Positions 52,176 to 60,654 of a DNA stretch of 64,000 nucleotides are shown piece by piece. Made by a program: the position numbers and the translations under genes. The notes beneath the pieces were generated by a model that saw only the letters and a list, made by a program, of their open reading frames with translations, was not told the origin of the DNA and ran no database searches. Each line of letters opens with the position of its first letter. Position 1 is the stretch's first letter. Origin of the DNA: an uncultured Prevotellaceae bacterium (GTDB taxonomy: Bacteria > Bacteroidota > Bacteroidia > Bacteroidales > Bacteroidaceae); assembly GCA_902801375.1 (NCBI GenBank), contig CADCIB010000006.1:1-64000 (forward strand), given 5' to 3'.

Positions 52176-53411
52176 TCATCTACCTATTTGCGAATCTCCT
52201 TCAGTATCTTGCAGGCGTATTTCGTTCTTTTCACCCTTTCCTGTGTTATTGTCTTCAGCGTGCTTGGAAGTTTTGGCCGGTTTGCCCCTCCTGAACAAAA
52301 CGTAGAAGGCTGCCGACGAAATCAGGAATAGGATAATAGAAATGATGAGCGTGGAGGTTTTGTAGTTCCTATTACTAGTCATCATTCCCAATATTGCAAT
52401 CATGAATGTGAAAGAGCACAATGCCGTGAAAATCAACATCATCACATTTGCCAGGCGCCACTTCTTGCTTCGCTTCTGTACGCTTGCATGGTAGTTGTTT
52501 AAGATGTTGACGAAGAAAACTCCCACCACGAAGACTGCTGCCAAAACCAGTATGTAGATGAGGTTGCTCCCATCGGCAGGTTTGCCCGTCACGAGGTTGG
52601 CGATTTCTGGCAAAGCCATCATGACGAATCCCAGTAGTACGAACCAAAGTATCCAGCAGGCCACCATGCGCCATAGCGTTTGCCAGAAGCCATAGCCGAA
52701 GAGCTGCTTATAGTTGTAGAATATGATGAGTGGTATCAGCACGAACAACTGTATGTCGCCTTCTTCGTCTTTGATTCCAAAGACATGGCGGACAATGCTC
52801 CACACCACCATCAGGCACAGGAACTGTACGCTGCTAAACACCTGTATGAAAAACTCTTGCGGCAGTGTGTGGCGCGTGTGGCGAGGAGAATTGCGGAACA
52901 CGATGAAGGTGGGCAGGGCCATGAACAAAAAGATGACGAGCGATCCCCAGTCGTAGCGACTTGTCAGTTGAGAGATAGCTGCATTGATGGGCGAATCGGT
53001 ACCATCGATGGACAAGTCGAGAATATCTGACTCGTCGAACACTTTAAACCCCAGGAGCTTTTCCAACAGATAGATGACCACTGCCACGATGACGAGCATC
53101 TTCACGGGCGGAAAACTCACCTGTCGCTGTCCGCTGATGTATTCGCCGATGAGATAGCCAGGGCGCAACATTAGTTGCCAGAGCGTGTAGGGGAGCGAGC
53201 GGCTGCCCATGCCCCACACGTCCATGATGCCCTGTCGGATGCTTCTCCACGTGACGACGTCCACATTCCACTTCTGCCCGCAGGTGGGGCAGAAGAGGCC
53301 TGTGAAGTCGTGGTGGCAGTTGTTGCAATGATGCCTGTCGTGGTTCTCCTTGTATTCGAAGGGCTGTTGCTGCCACTCCTTGAAGTGTTGGTATCGTTCG
53401 CGGATGTTCAT
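52176..53411 (-). CDS. DUF3667 membrane protein, copy 2
   Basis: 411 residues from the ATG at 53411 (MNIRERYQHFKEWQQQP). Same parts as copy 1: zinc ribbon HHCNNCHHDFTGLFCPTCGQKW, LMLRPGYLIGEYISGQRQVSFPPVKML, and six or so helices; roughly half the residues are the same. Its end, NEIRLQDTEGDSQIGR, matches the end of copy 1 although no tonB gene starts here now; the other frame holds a dead start of one (52184-52234). The stop is 39 bases before the start of copy 1. Confidence 0.85.
   Translation of the reverse strand: MNIRERYQHFKEWQQQPFEYKENHDRHHCNNCHHDFTGLFCPTCGQKWNVDVVTWRSIRQGIMDVWGMGSRSLPYTLWQLMLRPGYLIGEYISGQRQVSFPPVKMLVIVAVVIYLLEKLLGFKVFDESDILDLSIDGTDSPINAAISQLTSRYDWGSLVIFLFMALPTFIVFRNSPRHTRHTLPQEFFIQVFSSVQFLCLMVVWSIVRHVFGIKDEEGDIQLFVLIPLIIFYNYKQLFGYGFWQTLWRMVACWILWFVLLGFVMMALPEIANLVTGKPADGSNLIYILVLAAVFVVGVFFVNILNNYHASVQKRSKKWRLANVMMLIFTALCSFTFMIAILGMMTSNRNYKTSTLIISIILFLISSAAFYVLFRRGKPAKTSKHAEDNNTGKGEKNEIRLQDTEGDSQIGR
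52184..52234 (-). pseudogene. Relic N-terminus of a TonB-like gene overlapping the DUF3667 copy 2 end
   Basis: Read from the GTG at 52234: VKRTKYACKILKEIRK then TAG, against MKRGKYVCKTLKEIRKQVAD at the start of the intact TonB-like gene. The codon after IRK is CAG in the intact gene and TAG here, and the match goes on (V-D-D vs V-A-D) past the stop. It shows that the duplicated unit included the start of the tonB-type gene. Confidence 0.8.
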
Positions 53412-53486
53412 GATGGATAGGGGTGGGGACACGGCTGAGCCGTGTCGTACACTACGGAAACTTATACTGCAGGCTGGCTGAGGGCT

Positions 53487-55553
53487 TTAGCCCACTTGTG
53501 AGCCGGGCTTGACGTCCTTAGTGGTGGTCACCACGCTCAGAGTCTCGTCGAAGTCGACGGCCGAGAGGATCATGCCTTGGCTCTCGATGCCCATCATCTT
53601 GCGCGGTGCGAAGTTGGCCACGAAGAGGATGCGGCGGCCTACGAGCACCTGCGGGTCATCGTAGTAGGCGGCGATGCCGCTGAGGATGGTGCGGTCGGTG
53701 CCAGTGCCGTCGTCGATGGTGAACTGCAAGAGTTTCTTCGACTTTTTCACTTTCTCGCAAGCCTTGACCAGTCCGACGCGGATATCAAGCTTCTCGAACG
53801 TCTCGAAGTCCACATTGTCCTTCACGGGAGCGGCCTTGAAGGCGGCTGCCTCGTTGGCTTTCTTCGTGGCCTCGAGCTTGTCGAGCTGGCGCTGAATCAC
53901 GTCGTCCTCGATCTTCTCAAACAGCAGTTGCGGTTCGGCCAGCTGGTGTCCGGGCTTGAGAATCTCCGTGTTGCCCAGCTGGTTCCAGTCGAAGTCGTCG
54001 AGGTTCAGCATCTCGCGCAGCTTCTTGCTGCTGAAAGGCAGGAACGGTTCGAAGGCGATGGCCAGGTTGGCCGTCAACTGCAGACAGATGTTGAGAATGG
54101 TCTCGCAACGCTTGGGATCGGTCTTCCACACCTTCCACGGCTCGCACTCGGTGATGTAGCGGTTGCCGATGCGGGCGAGGTTCATGGCCTCTTTCAATGC
54201 ATCGCGGAACTTAAACTGGTCGAGCAGCTTTTCCAATTCGTTCTTCACGCCTTGGAACTCCTCGATGGCCTGACGGTCCACGTCCTGCAGTTCGCCACAT
54301 TCGGGCACAATGCCGTTCCAGTATTTCTTCGTCAGCTGCAAGGCACGGTTCACGAAATTGCCATAGATGGCCACCAGCTCAGAGTTGTTGCGCTCTTGGA
54401 AGTCCTTCCACGTGAAGTTGTTGTCCTTCGTTTCAGGCGCATTGGCGGTCAGCACATAGCGAAGCACATCCTGCTTGCCCGGCATGTCGACGAGGTATTC
54501 GTGCAACCAGACAGCCCAGTTGCGCGAGGTCGAAATCTTATCGTTCTCGAGGTTCAGGAACTCATTGGCCGGCACGTTGTCGGGCAGAATGTAGTCGCCG
54601 TGAGCCTTCATCATGGTGGGGAAGATGATGCAATGGAACACGATGTTGTCCTTGCCGATGAAGTGCACCAGTCTGGTGTCCTTGTCTTGCCACCATTGCT
54701 GCCAGTTGCCCCAGCGTTCCGGCTCTTTCTCGCACAGCTCCACCGTGTTCGACACGTAGCCGATGGGCGCGTCGAACCACACGTAGAGCACTTTGCCGTC
54801 AGCTCCTTCCACGGGCACGGGAATACCCCAGTCGAGGTCGCGGGTCATGGCGCGCGGCTGCAGGTCCATGTCGAGCCACGACTTACATTGTCCGTAGACG
54901 TTCGGTCGCCACTCTTTGTGGCCTTCCAGAATCCACTGTTTCAGCCACTCTTGGTATTCGTTCAGGGGCAGATACCAGTTCTTTGTCTCCTTCATCACGG
55001 GTGTAGAGCCACTGATGGTCGACTTCGGATTGATGAGCTCTGTGGGCGACAGGTCGCGTCCGCACTTCTCGCACTGGTCGCCGTAGGCCCGTTCGTTGTG
55101 GCAGTGGGGGCATTCGCCCACCACATAGCGGTCGGCCAGAAACTGCTTGGCTTCCTCATCATAGAGCTGCGTGGTGGTCTGCTCCACCAGTTTTCCCTCG
55201 TCGTAGAGTTTCTTGAACCACTCTGCGGCGAACTGATGGTGAATCTTCGAGGTGGTGCGGCTGTAGATGTCGAACGAGATGCCAAACTCCTGGAACGAGT
55301 CCTTGATGAGTTTGTGGTAGCGGTCGACGATGTCCTGTGGCGTCACGCCTTCTTTGCGGGCCAGCAAGGTGATAGGAACACCATGCTCATCGCTACCGCC
55401 GATGAACAGCACATCCTCTTTCTTGAGGCGCAGGTAGCGCACGTAGATGTCGGCAGGCACGTAGACTCCGGCCAGATGGCCGATGTGTACACCGCCGTTG
55501 GCATAGGGCAAGGCCGATGTCACGGTGGTTCTCTTAAACTGTTTGTTGGTCAT
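53487..55553 (-). CDS. metG: Methionyl-tRNA synthetase
   Basis: 688 residues. Class I motifs: [14 protein letters not shown] (HIGH) and [11 protein letters not shown] (the KMSKS equivalent). The zinc-binding cysteines are in [20 protein letters not shown]. After the anticodon domain there is a C-terminal EMAP-like tRNA-binding domain ([33 protein letters not shown], about 580-688), as in dimeric bacterial MetG. It charges tRNA-Met. It is the first gene of the minus-strand run, but its link to the DUF3667 genes 75 bases on may be only positional. Confidence 0.97.
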   Translation of the reverse strand: MTNKQFKRTTVTSALPYANGGVHIGHLAGVYVPADIYVRYLRLKKEDVLFIGGSDEHGVPITLLARKEGVTPQDIVDRYHKLIKDSFQEFGISFDIYSRTTSKIHHQFAAEWFKKLYDEGKLVEQTTTQLYDEEAKQFLADRYVVGECPHCHNERAYGDQCEKCGRDLSPTELINPKSTISGSTPVMKETKNWYLPLNEYQEWLKQWILEGHKEWRPNVYGQCKSWLDMDLQPRAMTRDLDWGIPVPVEGADGKVLYVWFDAPIGYVSNTVELCEKEPERWGNWQQWWQDKDTRLVHFIGKDNIVFHCIIFPTMMKAHGDYILPDNVPANEFLNLENDKISTSRNWAVWLHEYLVDMPGKQDVLRYVLTANAPETKDNNFTWKDFQERNNSELVAIYGNFVNRALQLTKKYWNGIVPECGELQDVDRQAIEEFQGVKNELEKLLDQFKFRDALKEAMNLARIGNRYITECEPWKVWKTDPKRCETILNICLQLTANLAIAFEPFLPFSSKKLREMLNLDDFDWNQLGNTEILKPGHQLAEPQLLFEKIEDDVIQRQLDKLEATKKANEAAAFKAAPVKDNVDFETFEKLDIRVGLVKACEKVKKSKKLLQFTIDDGTGTDRTILSGIAAYYDDPQVLVGRRILFVANFAPRKMMGIESQGMILSAVDFDETLSVVTTTKDVKPGSQVG

Positions 55554-55705
55554 TTTTCTTGCTGTATTTATTGATTTTTGAATGTTCGTCTGATTGTAGA
55601 AACACTATTAAGCGTGCAAATGTACACAAAATATCCGAAATACATGCCACTTACAGCAACATTTTATGTTTTCTTTCAATATTGTTCGCCATGCCATCAA
55701 GTACG

Positions 55706-55808
55706 AATCCCGACCGTACATTAATAATGTACGCAGCGTAGGTTAATAATGTACGCAGCGTAGGTTAATAATGTACGCAGCGTAGGTTATTAATGTACGG
55801 TCGGGATT
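55706..55808. repeat. Inverted repeat with three tandem 22-bp units (NRPS-flanking repeat, left)
   Basis: Outer arms AATCCCGACCGTACATTAAT(AA) (55706-55727) and its exact complement (55787-55808), 22 bp, no mismatch. Inside, three identical 22-bp units (55723, 55745, 55767), each containing the palindrome TACGC-A-GCGTA. The same family, inverted and with one unit, is at 60463-60503. Confidence 0.9.
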
Positions 55809-55981
55809 AGCGTCAAATGACAACGTGAAACAACATCAACGAAAATGGGAAATAACACGGATGACAACGTGAGAAGACAAAAAATTTATACCATTTTATA
55901 TTTTTTAATACTTCCTACACAATAAAAAGGCAATACACGTGTTATATAAATAGGCGCTCGTTATCGCCCCTGAATGACACT
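55809..55981 (+). other. Leader region of the sugar transferase gene
   Basis: No gene. ATGACAACGTGA occurs twice (55817-55828, 55861-55872). The stretch 55875-55930 is very A/T-rich. I see no consensus promoter. Confidence 0.5.
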
Positions 55982-56560
55982 ATGATGCTGAAGAGATTTT
56001 TCGACGTGGTGCTGTCGGCACTGTCCATGGTGGTGTTTGCCATTCCTGTGGCAATCATCTATCTGTGTATCCGTATGGAAGACGGCGGGCCGGCCTTCTA
56101 CAGTCAGGAGCGCATCGGCTACCGCGGTCGCCCCTTCAAGCTCTATAAGTTCCGTTCTATGGTGCCGCAGGCCGAACACGACGACAATCCTCACCTTTGC
56201 GAAGAGAACGACAACCGGCTGACGCGTGTGGGCCGTTTCCTGCGCGACCACCATTTAGACGAGTTTCCGCAATTGTGGAACATCTTCATTGGCGACATGT
56301 CGTTTGTGGGGCCAAGACCCGAACGGAAGTTCTTCATCGACCAAATCATGGAGCATGACCCCCGCTACGAACAGCTCTATGCCGTCCGTCCGGGTATCTT
56401 CTCGATGGCAACGCTCTACAACGGCTATACCGACACGCTCGAGAAGATGCTGCGCCGACTGGAGATGGACCTCGACTACGTAGCCCATCGCACCTTCTGG
56501 CTCGACCTGAAAATCATCTGGCTTACCACTGTGAGCATCCTTTCGGGAAAGAAATTCTAA
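55982..56560 (+). CDS. Bacterial sugar transferase (phosphoglycosyl transferase, PglC/WcaJ core)
   Basis: 192 residues, a minimal catalytic core. One N-terminal membrane hairpin (FFDVVLSALSMVVFAIPVAIIYLCI), then QERIGYRGRPFKLYKFRSM and LRDHHLDEFPQLWNIFIGDMSFVGPRPER with the Asp-Glu pair (DE in LDEFPQ) that attacks the sugar nucleotide. Such enzymes put the first sugar phosphate onto undecaprenyl phosphate. No other glycan genes are near. The NRPS starts 70 bases later in the same direction, so the two may act together, or merely share a transcript. Confidence 0.9.
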   Translation: MMLKRFFDVVLSALSMVVFAIPVAIIYLCIRMEDGGPAFYSQERIGYRGRPFKLYKFRSMVPQAEHDDNPHLCEENDNRLTRVGRFLRDHHLDEFPQLWNIFIGDMSFVGPRPERKFFIDQIMEHDPRYEQLYAVRPGIFSMATLYNGYTDTLEKMLRRLEMDLDYVAHRTFWLDLKIIWLTTVSILSGKKF

Positions 56561-56589
56561 CCCCTCCCCAAGCCCTTCCCAAGGCGGGC
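56560..56589. repeat. Interspersed repeat, family B, intergenic
   Basis: CCCCTCCCCAAGCCCTTCCC and AAGGCGGG just after the sugar transferase stop, before the NRPS gene. Confidence 0.45.
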
Positions 56590-56630
56590 AGTTTTGATTT
56601 CCATCGTCAGTTGTTGTTATCTCGTTGGCA

Positions 56631-59600
56631 ATGCAAAAACACTATCCCCTCATACAGGCGCAAGTGGGCATTTTTCGCGATTGGGAAGCCCATCCCGAAA
56701 GCCTGCGCTACAACCTGCCATCGGTGGCACGGTTTAACAAAGGAGAGGTGGATGGTGGGCGGTTGCAACAAGCTTTGCAAACGATCATCAGGCAGAGGGC
56801 TGTCCTTCACACACGCTTTTTTCTTGACTCCGACGGGCTGCCCCGTCAATATGCCGACCCTTCGCTTGCCATTCCCGTTGTGATACACCACATGACAGAG
56901 AAGGAAGTGCAGGCATACATTGCCCAAGACTTCGTCCGTCCGTTCCATTTACTAAGCGGCGAACCCCTCTGCCGATTGGAAATTGCGGAAACTTCCGAGG
57001 CTGTTTACCTGCTCATTGACTTCCATCACAGCATTGCCGATGGACTGACCATCGCCTCACTCCTGATGCATCGCGACCTGCCGTTGGCCTACGACGGTCA
57101 GCCTTTGCCGCCCGACAGCATGGCGTTGTACGAGCAAGGGGAGCGCGAACAGAGCACGTTCGCCTCACAAGCCTACCAAAAGGCCGCCCAATACCATCGA
57201 AATCGCTTTGCCGATGTCGCCTTCTCCGTCCTTGACACCCACCTGTTTCCGTCTTCTGAGGGAATAAAAAGGAGTATCATTCCCTATGGCATCCTCCCCC
57301 ATCAAGGGGGATTCGAGGGAGGATTGTTCCTCGCGGCCTTTGCCTTGGTTCTTTCCAAATACACCCATAGCCTACAGGTGGGCTTCTCCGTGCTCGTTCA
57401 TGGGCGATCGGGCCGTTGGCTGCGCCAGGCCTATGGCATGTTTGTGGAGAGCCTGCCGCTATGCATTACCATCGACAACCAACTCTCTGCCCGTGACTTC
57501 ATCAAACAGGTGCAGCACGAACTGACAGCCGCCCTGCGCCATCGTGTCTATCCCATCAGCCATCTCTACCGCGACTTGAAGAAGCGCCCCTCAGTGGTCT
57601 TCGGTTTTCAAGGTCCAAACATCATCGAGAAAATACACCTCGATGGCAAGCCGGCTCAGAGTTTCCAGCTCCATCAGGAGGAAACACTCAGCGACAGCTG
57701 CCTCGTTTACGCTACTGGAGATGGCGGCTATGAGGTGCGCGGCATCATGGCCAAGGGCGTGGCCGAATGCGCCCGCAACCTTGCTCTCCAACCAGAAGCG
57801 CCGCTGAGCTACATTGCCATGCAGACACCTGAGGAGGAAGCCGAGATGCGAGCGTTGGCGCAGGGACCCACGATGGATTTCGATGAAGGCGAAACCGTGG
57901 TCGACATGATTCTCCGTCAGGCACGGTTGACCCCCGACCGGACAGCCATTGTCGACGAAAACGGAAGCATCACCTATGGCCAACTGGAGCGCTTGTCGGC
58001 CGAGGTGGCGAAGTCGGTGAGTCAGCCTTTCGTCTGTCTGCCTACGAGCCGCAGCCTGCAATTCGTGGTTTCGGCCCTTGGCATCATGCGCGCCGGGGCT
58101 GCCTACGTGCCACTCGACGAAGCCTGGCCGGAGCAGCGACGGCGAATGGTGAGGGAGCAGGTGGACGCTACCCCTTCCTGTCAAGAGCCCGCCGCTTATA
58201 TGATTTTCACTTCTGGCACCACGGGCGAGCCGAAAGGCATCGTGATACCCCATCGTGCCCTCACCAACCTGGTGCATTTCCTCGTCCGTGAGTGGGGCAT
58301 TACAAGCGAGAGTCGCATCAGCTGCCATTCGTCGTTCGCTTTCAATGCATCGGTGGAAGACATTTTTCCTGTGCTGACCGTAGGCGGAACGCTTTTCATT
58401 CCCAACGAAACGGAGCGCCACGATCTGCGACAGATGTACCAGTTCTTGGAGCGCTACCACATCACGGGCGGCTGCTACACCACGCAGTTTGGCTCCCTGT
58501 TGGCACAGCACTACCCGCTACACGTCAGCTACCTTTGTCTGGGCGGAGAGAAACTCTATCCCTTCACCCCCTGCGTTTCCGCTACTTCGTCCCCTGGTTC
58601 TTCAAACGGCCGTTCTGCAGCCGTACCTCCGTATCGTATTTTCAATACCTATGGACCCACGGAGTTCACCGTCGATGCCACCTTCCACGAGATGGCTCCC
58701 CGCTCTTGGCTTGTCGCTTCTCGAGAAGACATCCCCATCGGCCGACCCCTTCCCAACTGCGCCGCCTATGTTGTCGACCCGCAAGGGCGGCTCGTGCCTC
58801 GTGGTGTGGTGGGCGAACTGCTGTTGGCTGGGCGACAAATGGCCTTGAATGTGCAAAGAAACTCTCCTCTCGCCTCCTTCCTCACTTCTCCTTCATATCC
58901 CACAGGCGACCTTGTCCGTTGGAACAACGATGGCGAACTGGAGTTCGTCGGGCGCAAGGACAGGCTGCTGAAACATCGTGGCTACCGCATCAATCCAGCA
59001 GAGATAGAGCAGGCGCTCATCGCTGTCCCTGACATCGAGGCGGCCGCCGTTCGCCTTGAAAGCACCCATCTCGTGGCCTATTATCAGGCTGTTCACCCCA
59101 TCGACAATATGCTCCTGCGCAGACAACTGACCACGTTGCTGCCAGCCTATATGCTGCCTTCGCGTTTCATCCACCTCACCTCCCTACCGCTGAACGGTCA
59201 TGGCAAGATAGACTGGGCGCGGCTTAGTCCCACAGTCGCTCACCCCTCATTCCTCACTCCTCGCTCCCCGCTTCCCGTCCTCTTCGCCCGCATTCTGCAG
59301 TTAGACGCAGTAGGACCCGACGACGATTTCTTCGACCTCGGCGGCACTTCGCTCGATGCGATGCTTTTGGTGGAAGAATTGCGAAAAGCAGGCTTTTCCG
59401 TCAGCTATGGCGATATATTCAATTATCCAACGCCACGAGCGATGGCCCTGCGGCTCAAACTGTCGACAGAGGATAAGGAGATGAACCAAGGGTCAGTTTC
59501 AAATCAAAGAAAAAAAGCCGCCACGTTGCTGTGTTCACAAGACTGCCAAACAGAACCTTCCCCCTTGGAGGGGATTAGAGGTGGGGTGATTCTTACAGGT

Positions 59601-60485
59601 GCCACCGGATTCCTCGGCTGTCACATCCTCCACGAATTATTGACAGGCCAGAAAGAAGTCTCCACCATTGTCTGCGTTGTGCGCGGTAGTTCTGAGCAAG
59701 AGGCTCGCGAACGATTGCAGTCGGCCTATCAGCATTATTTCTCCGCTTCGCCTTTCGACGATGACGCGCGCGTGGTTGTGGTCGATGGCGACATCACCGA
59801 TTCCCAGACGTACTTTCATCTCTCACTTCTTACCCCTCACCCCTCACCCCTCTTCATTCATTGCGCTGCCGATGTACGCTATTTCGCACCCCATCAGGAA
59901 ATAGAGCGCACGAACATCGTGGGAACACGCCTCGTCGCTGAATTCTGTCTCCGCAACAATATCCGCCTGACACACATCTCCACCCTCAGTGTGTTACATG
60001 CCAACGGCTTGCACTCGTCCTACATCACCTCGAAGAAAGAGGCTGAAGCTTACATTACTCGTCTCACCGGTCAACGTCTGCAAGCACAGATTATCCGACT
60101 GGGCATCCTTGCCCCACGTTCCACCGACGGGCTTTTCCAGCGCAATGCCGACCAGAGTCTCTTCTTCTCCCTCCTTCGGCTGTTCGGTCAGTTACGCGCC
60201 TATCCCGCCTCCATAGCCCACATCACCCCCGATGTCATGCCCGTTGACCAGGCAGCATCAGCCATCACCGGCCACGCCCTCCATCCCAACACATGCAATA
60301 TCTGCATCAACCTGACGCAACCCACGCCTTGGAAAAGCCTCCTCGCCCAAGCCACCGAAATGGCCGACAACCGCTTCTTTGAACTGCTCTGCCAGTATAA
60401 CGACACACCGTTTGCAACTTTGCCGAGCATCGACCGCAATACCATTTGCAGCATACTCCAATCCTACATTAATAACCTACGCTGA
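56631..60485 (+). CDS. Single-module NRPS: condensation, adenylation, carrier, terminal reductase
   Basis: 1284 residues from the ATG at 56631. C domain (1-410): HHSIADG (H132, H133, D137). A domain (about 420-885): FTSGTTGEPKG, NTYGPTEFTVDATF, GRKDRLLKHRGYRINPAEIE and the lysine in NGHGKIDW. The usual Asp that holds the substrate amino group (FDxS motif) is Asn572 here (FNASVEDIF). Carrier: DDFFDLGGTSLDAM, phosphopantetheine on S907. Reductase (about 985-1284): ILTGATGFLG, YITSK (Y1131, K1135), which would release the product as an aldehyde or alcohol. Repeat-derived inserts lie at LPHQGGFEGG, at the A-T linker, T-R linker and inside the reductase. Needs a phosphopantetheinyl transferase from elsewhere. 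Confidence 0.9.
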   Translation: MQKHYPLIQAQVGIFRDWEAHPESLRYNLPSVARFNKGEVDGGRLQQALQTIIRQRAVLHTRFFLDSDGLPRQYADPSLAIPVVIHHMTEKEVQAYIAQDFVRPFHLLSGEPLCRLEIAETSEAVYLLIDFHHSIADGLTIASLLMHRDLPLAYDGQPLPPDSMALYEQGEREQSTFASQAYQKAAQYHRNRFADVAFSVLDTHLFPSSEGIKRSIIPYGILPHQGGFEGGLFLAAFALVLSKYTHSLQVGFSVLVHGRSGRWLRQAYGMFVESLPLCITIDNQLSARDFIKQVQHELTAALRHRVYPISHLYRDLKKRPSVVFGFQGPNIIEKIHLDGKPAQSFQLHQEETLSDSCLVYATGDGGYEVRGIMAKGVAECARNLALQPEAPLSYIAMQTPEEEAEMRALAQGPTMDFDEGETVVDMILRQARLTPDRTAIVDENGSITYGQLERLSAEVAKSVSQPFVCLPTSRSLQFVVSALGIMRAGAAYVPLDEAWPEQRRRMVREQVDATPSCQEPAAYMIFTSGTTGEPKGIVIPHRALTNLVHFLVREWGITSESRISCHSSFAFNASVEDIFPVLTVGGTLFIPNETERHDLRQMYQFLERYHITGGCYTTQFGSLLAQHYPLHVSYLCLGGEKLYPFTPCVSATSSPGSSNGRSAAVPPYRIFNTYGPTEFTVDATFHEMAPRSWLVASREDIPIGRPLPNCAAYVVDPQGRLVPRGVVGELLLAGRQMALNVQRNSPLASFLTSPSYPTGDLVRWNNDGELEFVGRKDRLLKHRGYRINPAEIEQALIAVPDIEAAAVRLESTHLVAYYQAVHPIDNMLLRRQLTTLLPAYMLPSRFIHLTSLPLNGHGKIDWARLSPTVAHPSFLTPRSPLPVLFARILQLDAVGPDDDFFDLGGTSLDAMLLVEELRKAGFSVSYGDIFNYPTPRAMALRLKLSTEDKEMNQGSVSNQRKKAATLLCSQDCQTEPSPLEGIRGGVILTGATGFLGCHILHELLTGQKEVSTIVCVVRGSSEQEARERLQSAYQHYFSASPFDDDARVVVVDGDITDSQTYFHLSLLTPHPSPLFIHCAADVRYFAPHQEIERTNIVGTRLVAEFCLRNNIRLTHISTLSVLHANGLHSSYITSKKEAEAYITRLTGQRLQAQIIRLGILAPRSTDGLFQRNADQSLFFSLLRLFGQLRAYPASIAHITPDVMPVDQAASAITGHALHPNTCNICINLTQPTPWKSLLAQATEMADNRFFELLCQYNDTPFATLPSIDRNTICSILQSYINNLR
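57291..57327. repeat. Interspersed repeat, family B, in the NRPS condensation domain
   Basis: CCTCCCCC (57294-57301), AAGGGGGATTCGAGGGAGG: read as ILPHQGGFEGGLF just before a domain helix. Confidence 0.6.
59241..59278. repeat. Interspersed C/T-rich repeat, family A, in the NRPS A-T linker
   Basis: CACCCCTCATTCCTCACTCC and onward, read as HPSFLTPRSPLPV between the adenylation and carrier domains. Confidence 0.6.
59556..59588. repeat. Interspersed repeat, family B, in the NRPS carrier-reductase linker
   Basis: CCTTCCCCCTTGGAGGGGAT then TAGAGGTGGGG, read as PSPLEGIRGGV right before the reductase Rossmann start. Confidence 0.6.
59821..59854. repeat. Interspersed C/T-rich repeat, family A, in the NRPS reductase
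   Basis: CTTACCCCTCACCCCTCACC and onward, read as LSLLTPHPSPLFI inside the reductase domain, before the CAADVRYF strand. Confidence 0.6.
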
Positions 60486-60503
60486 CTACATTATTAATGT
60501 AGG
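60463..60503. repeat. Inverted repeat with one unit (NRPS-flanking repeat, right); also a likely terminator
   Basis: CCTACATTAATAA (60463-60475) and its exact complement (60491-60503) around 15 bases. Compared with the opposite strand of 55706-55808 it agrees at nearly every position over about 39 bases, lacking two of the 22-bp units. It covers the NRPS stop codon. Confidence 0.85.
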
Positions 60504-60623
60504 GTTGGCATTTGTAGTCTCTCACACCCCTCACCTCTCAGCCCTACGTTAAATGCCGCCGACCCCAACATGGCATCATGCAAAAAAAAACAAAAATGTT
60601 TTTCTTCTTTCACTTTTTTGTTG

Positions 60624-60631
60624 TACTTTTG
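60624..60631 (+). promoter_or_regulatory. Promoter -7 box of the kelch/AraC regulator gene
   Basis: TACTTTTG, 23 bases before the start codon, in a T-rich context. Confidence 0.5.
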
Positions 60632-60654
60632 CAAAAAAGAACTCCACGATAGGT

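Noticed and set aside
53577..55574. 665-residue open frame on the plus strand, antisense to metG
   Set aside because: Shadow of a real G/C-rich gene: metG has all its motifs in frame, while this reading is a Val/Leu/Ala/His-rich low-sense protein without domains.
55723..55788. CRISPR or phase-variation invertible promoter
   Set aside because: The tandem units are identical without spacers, and no promoter or invertase gene is seen inside or next to the inverted arms.
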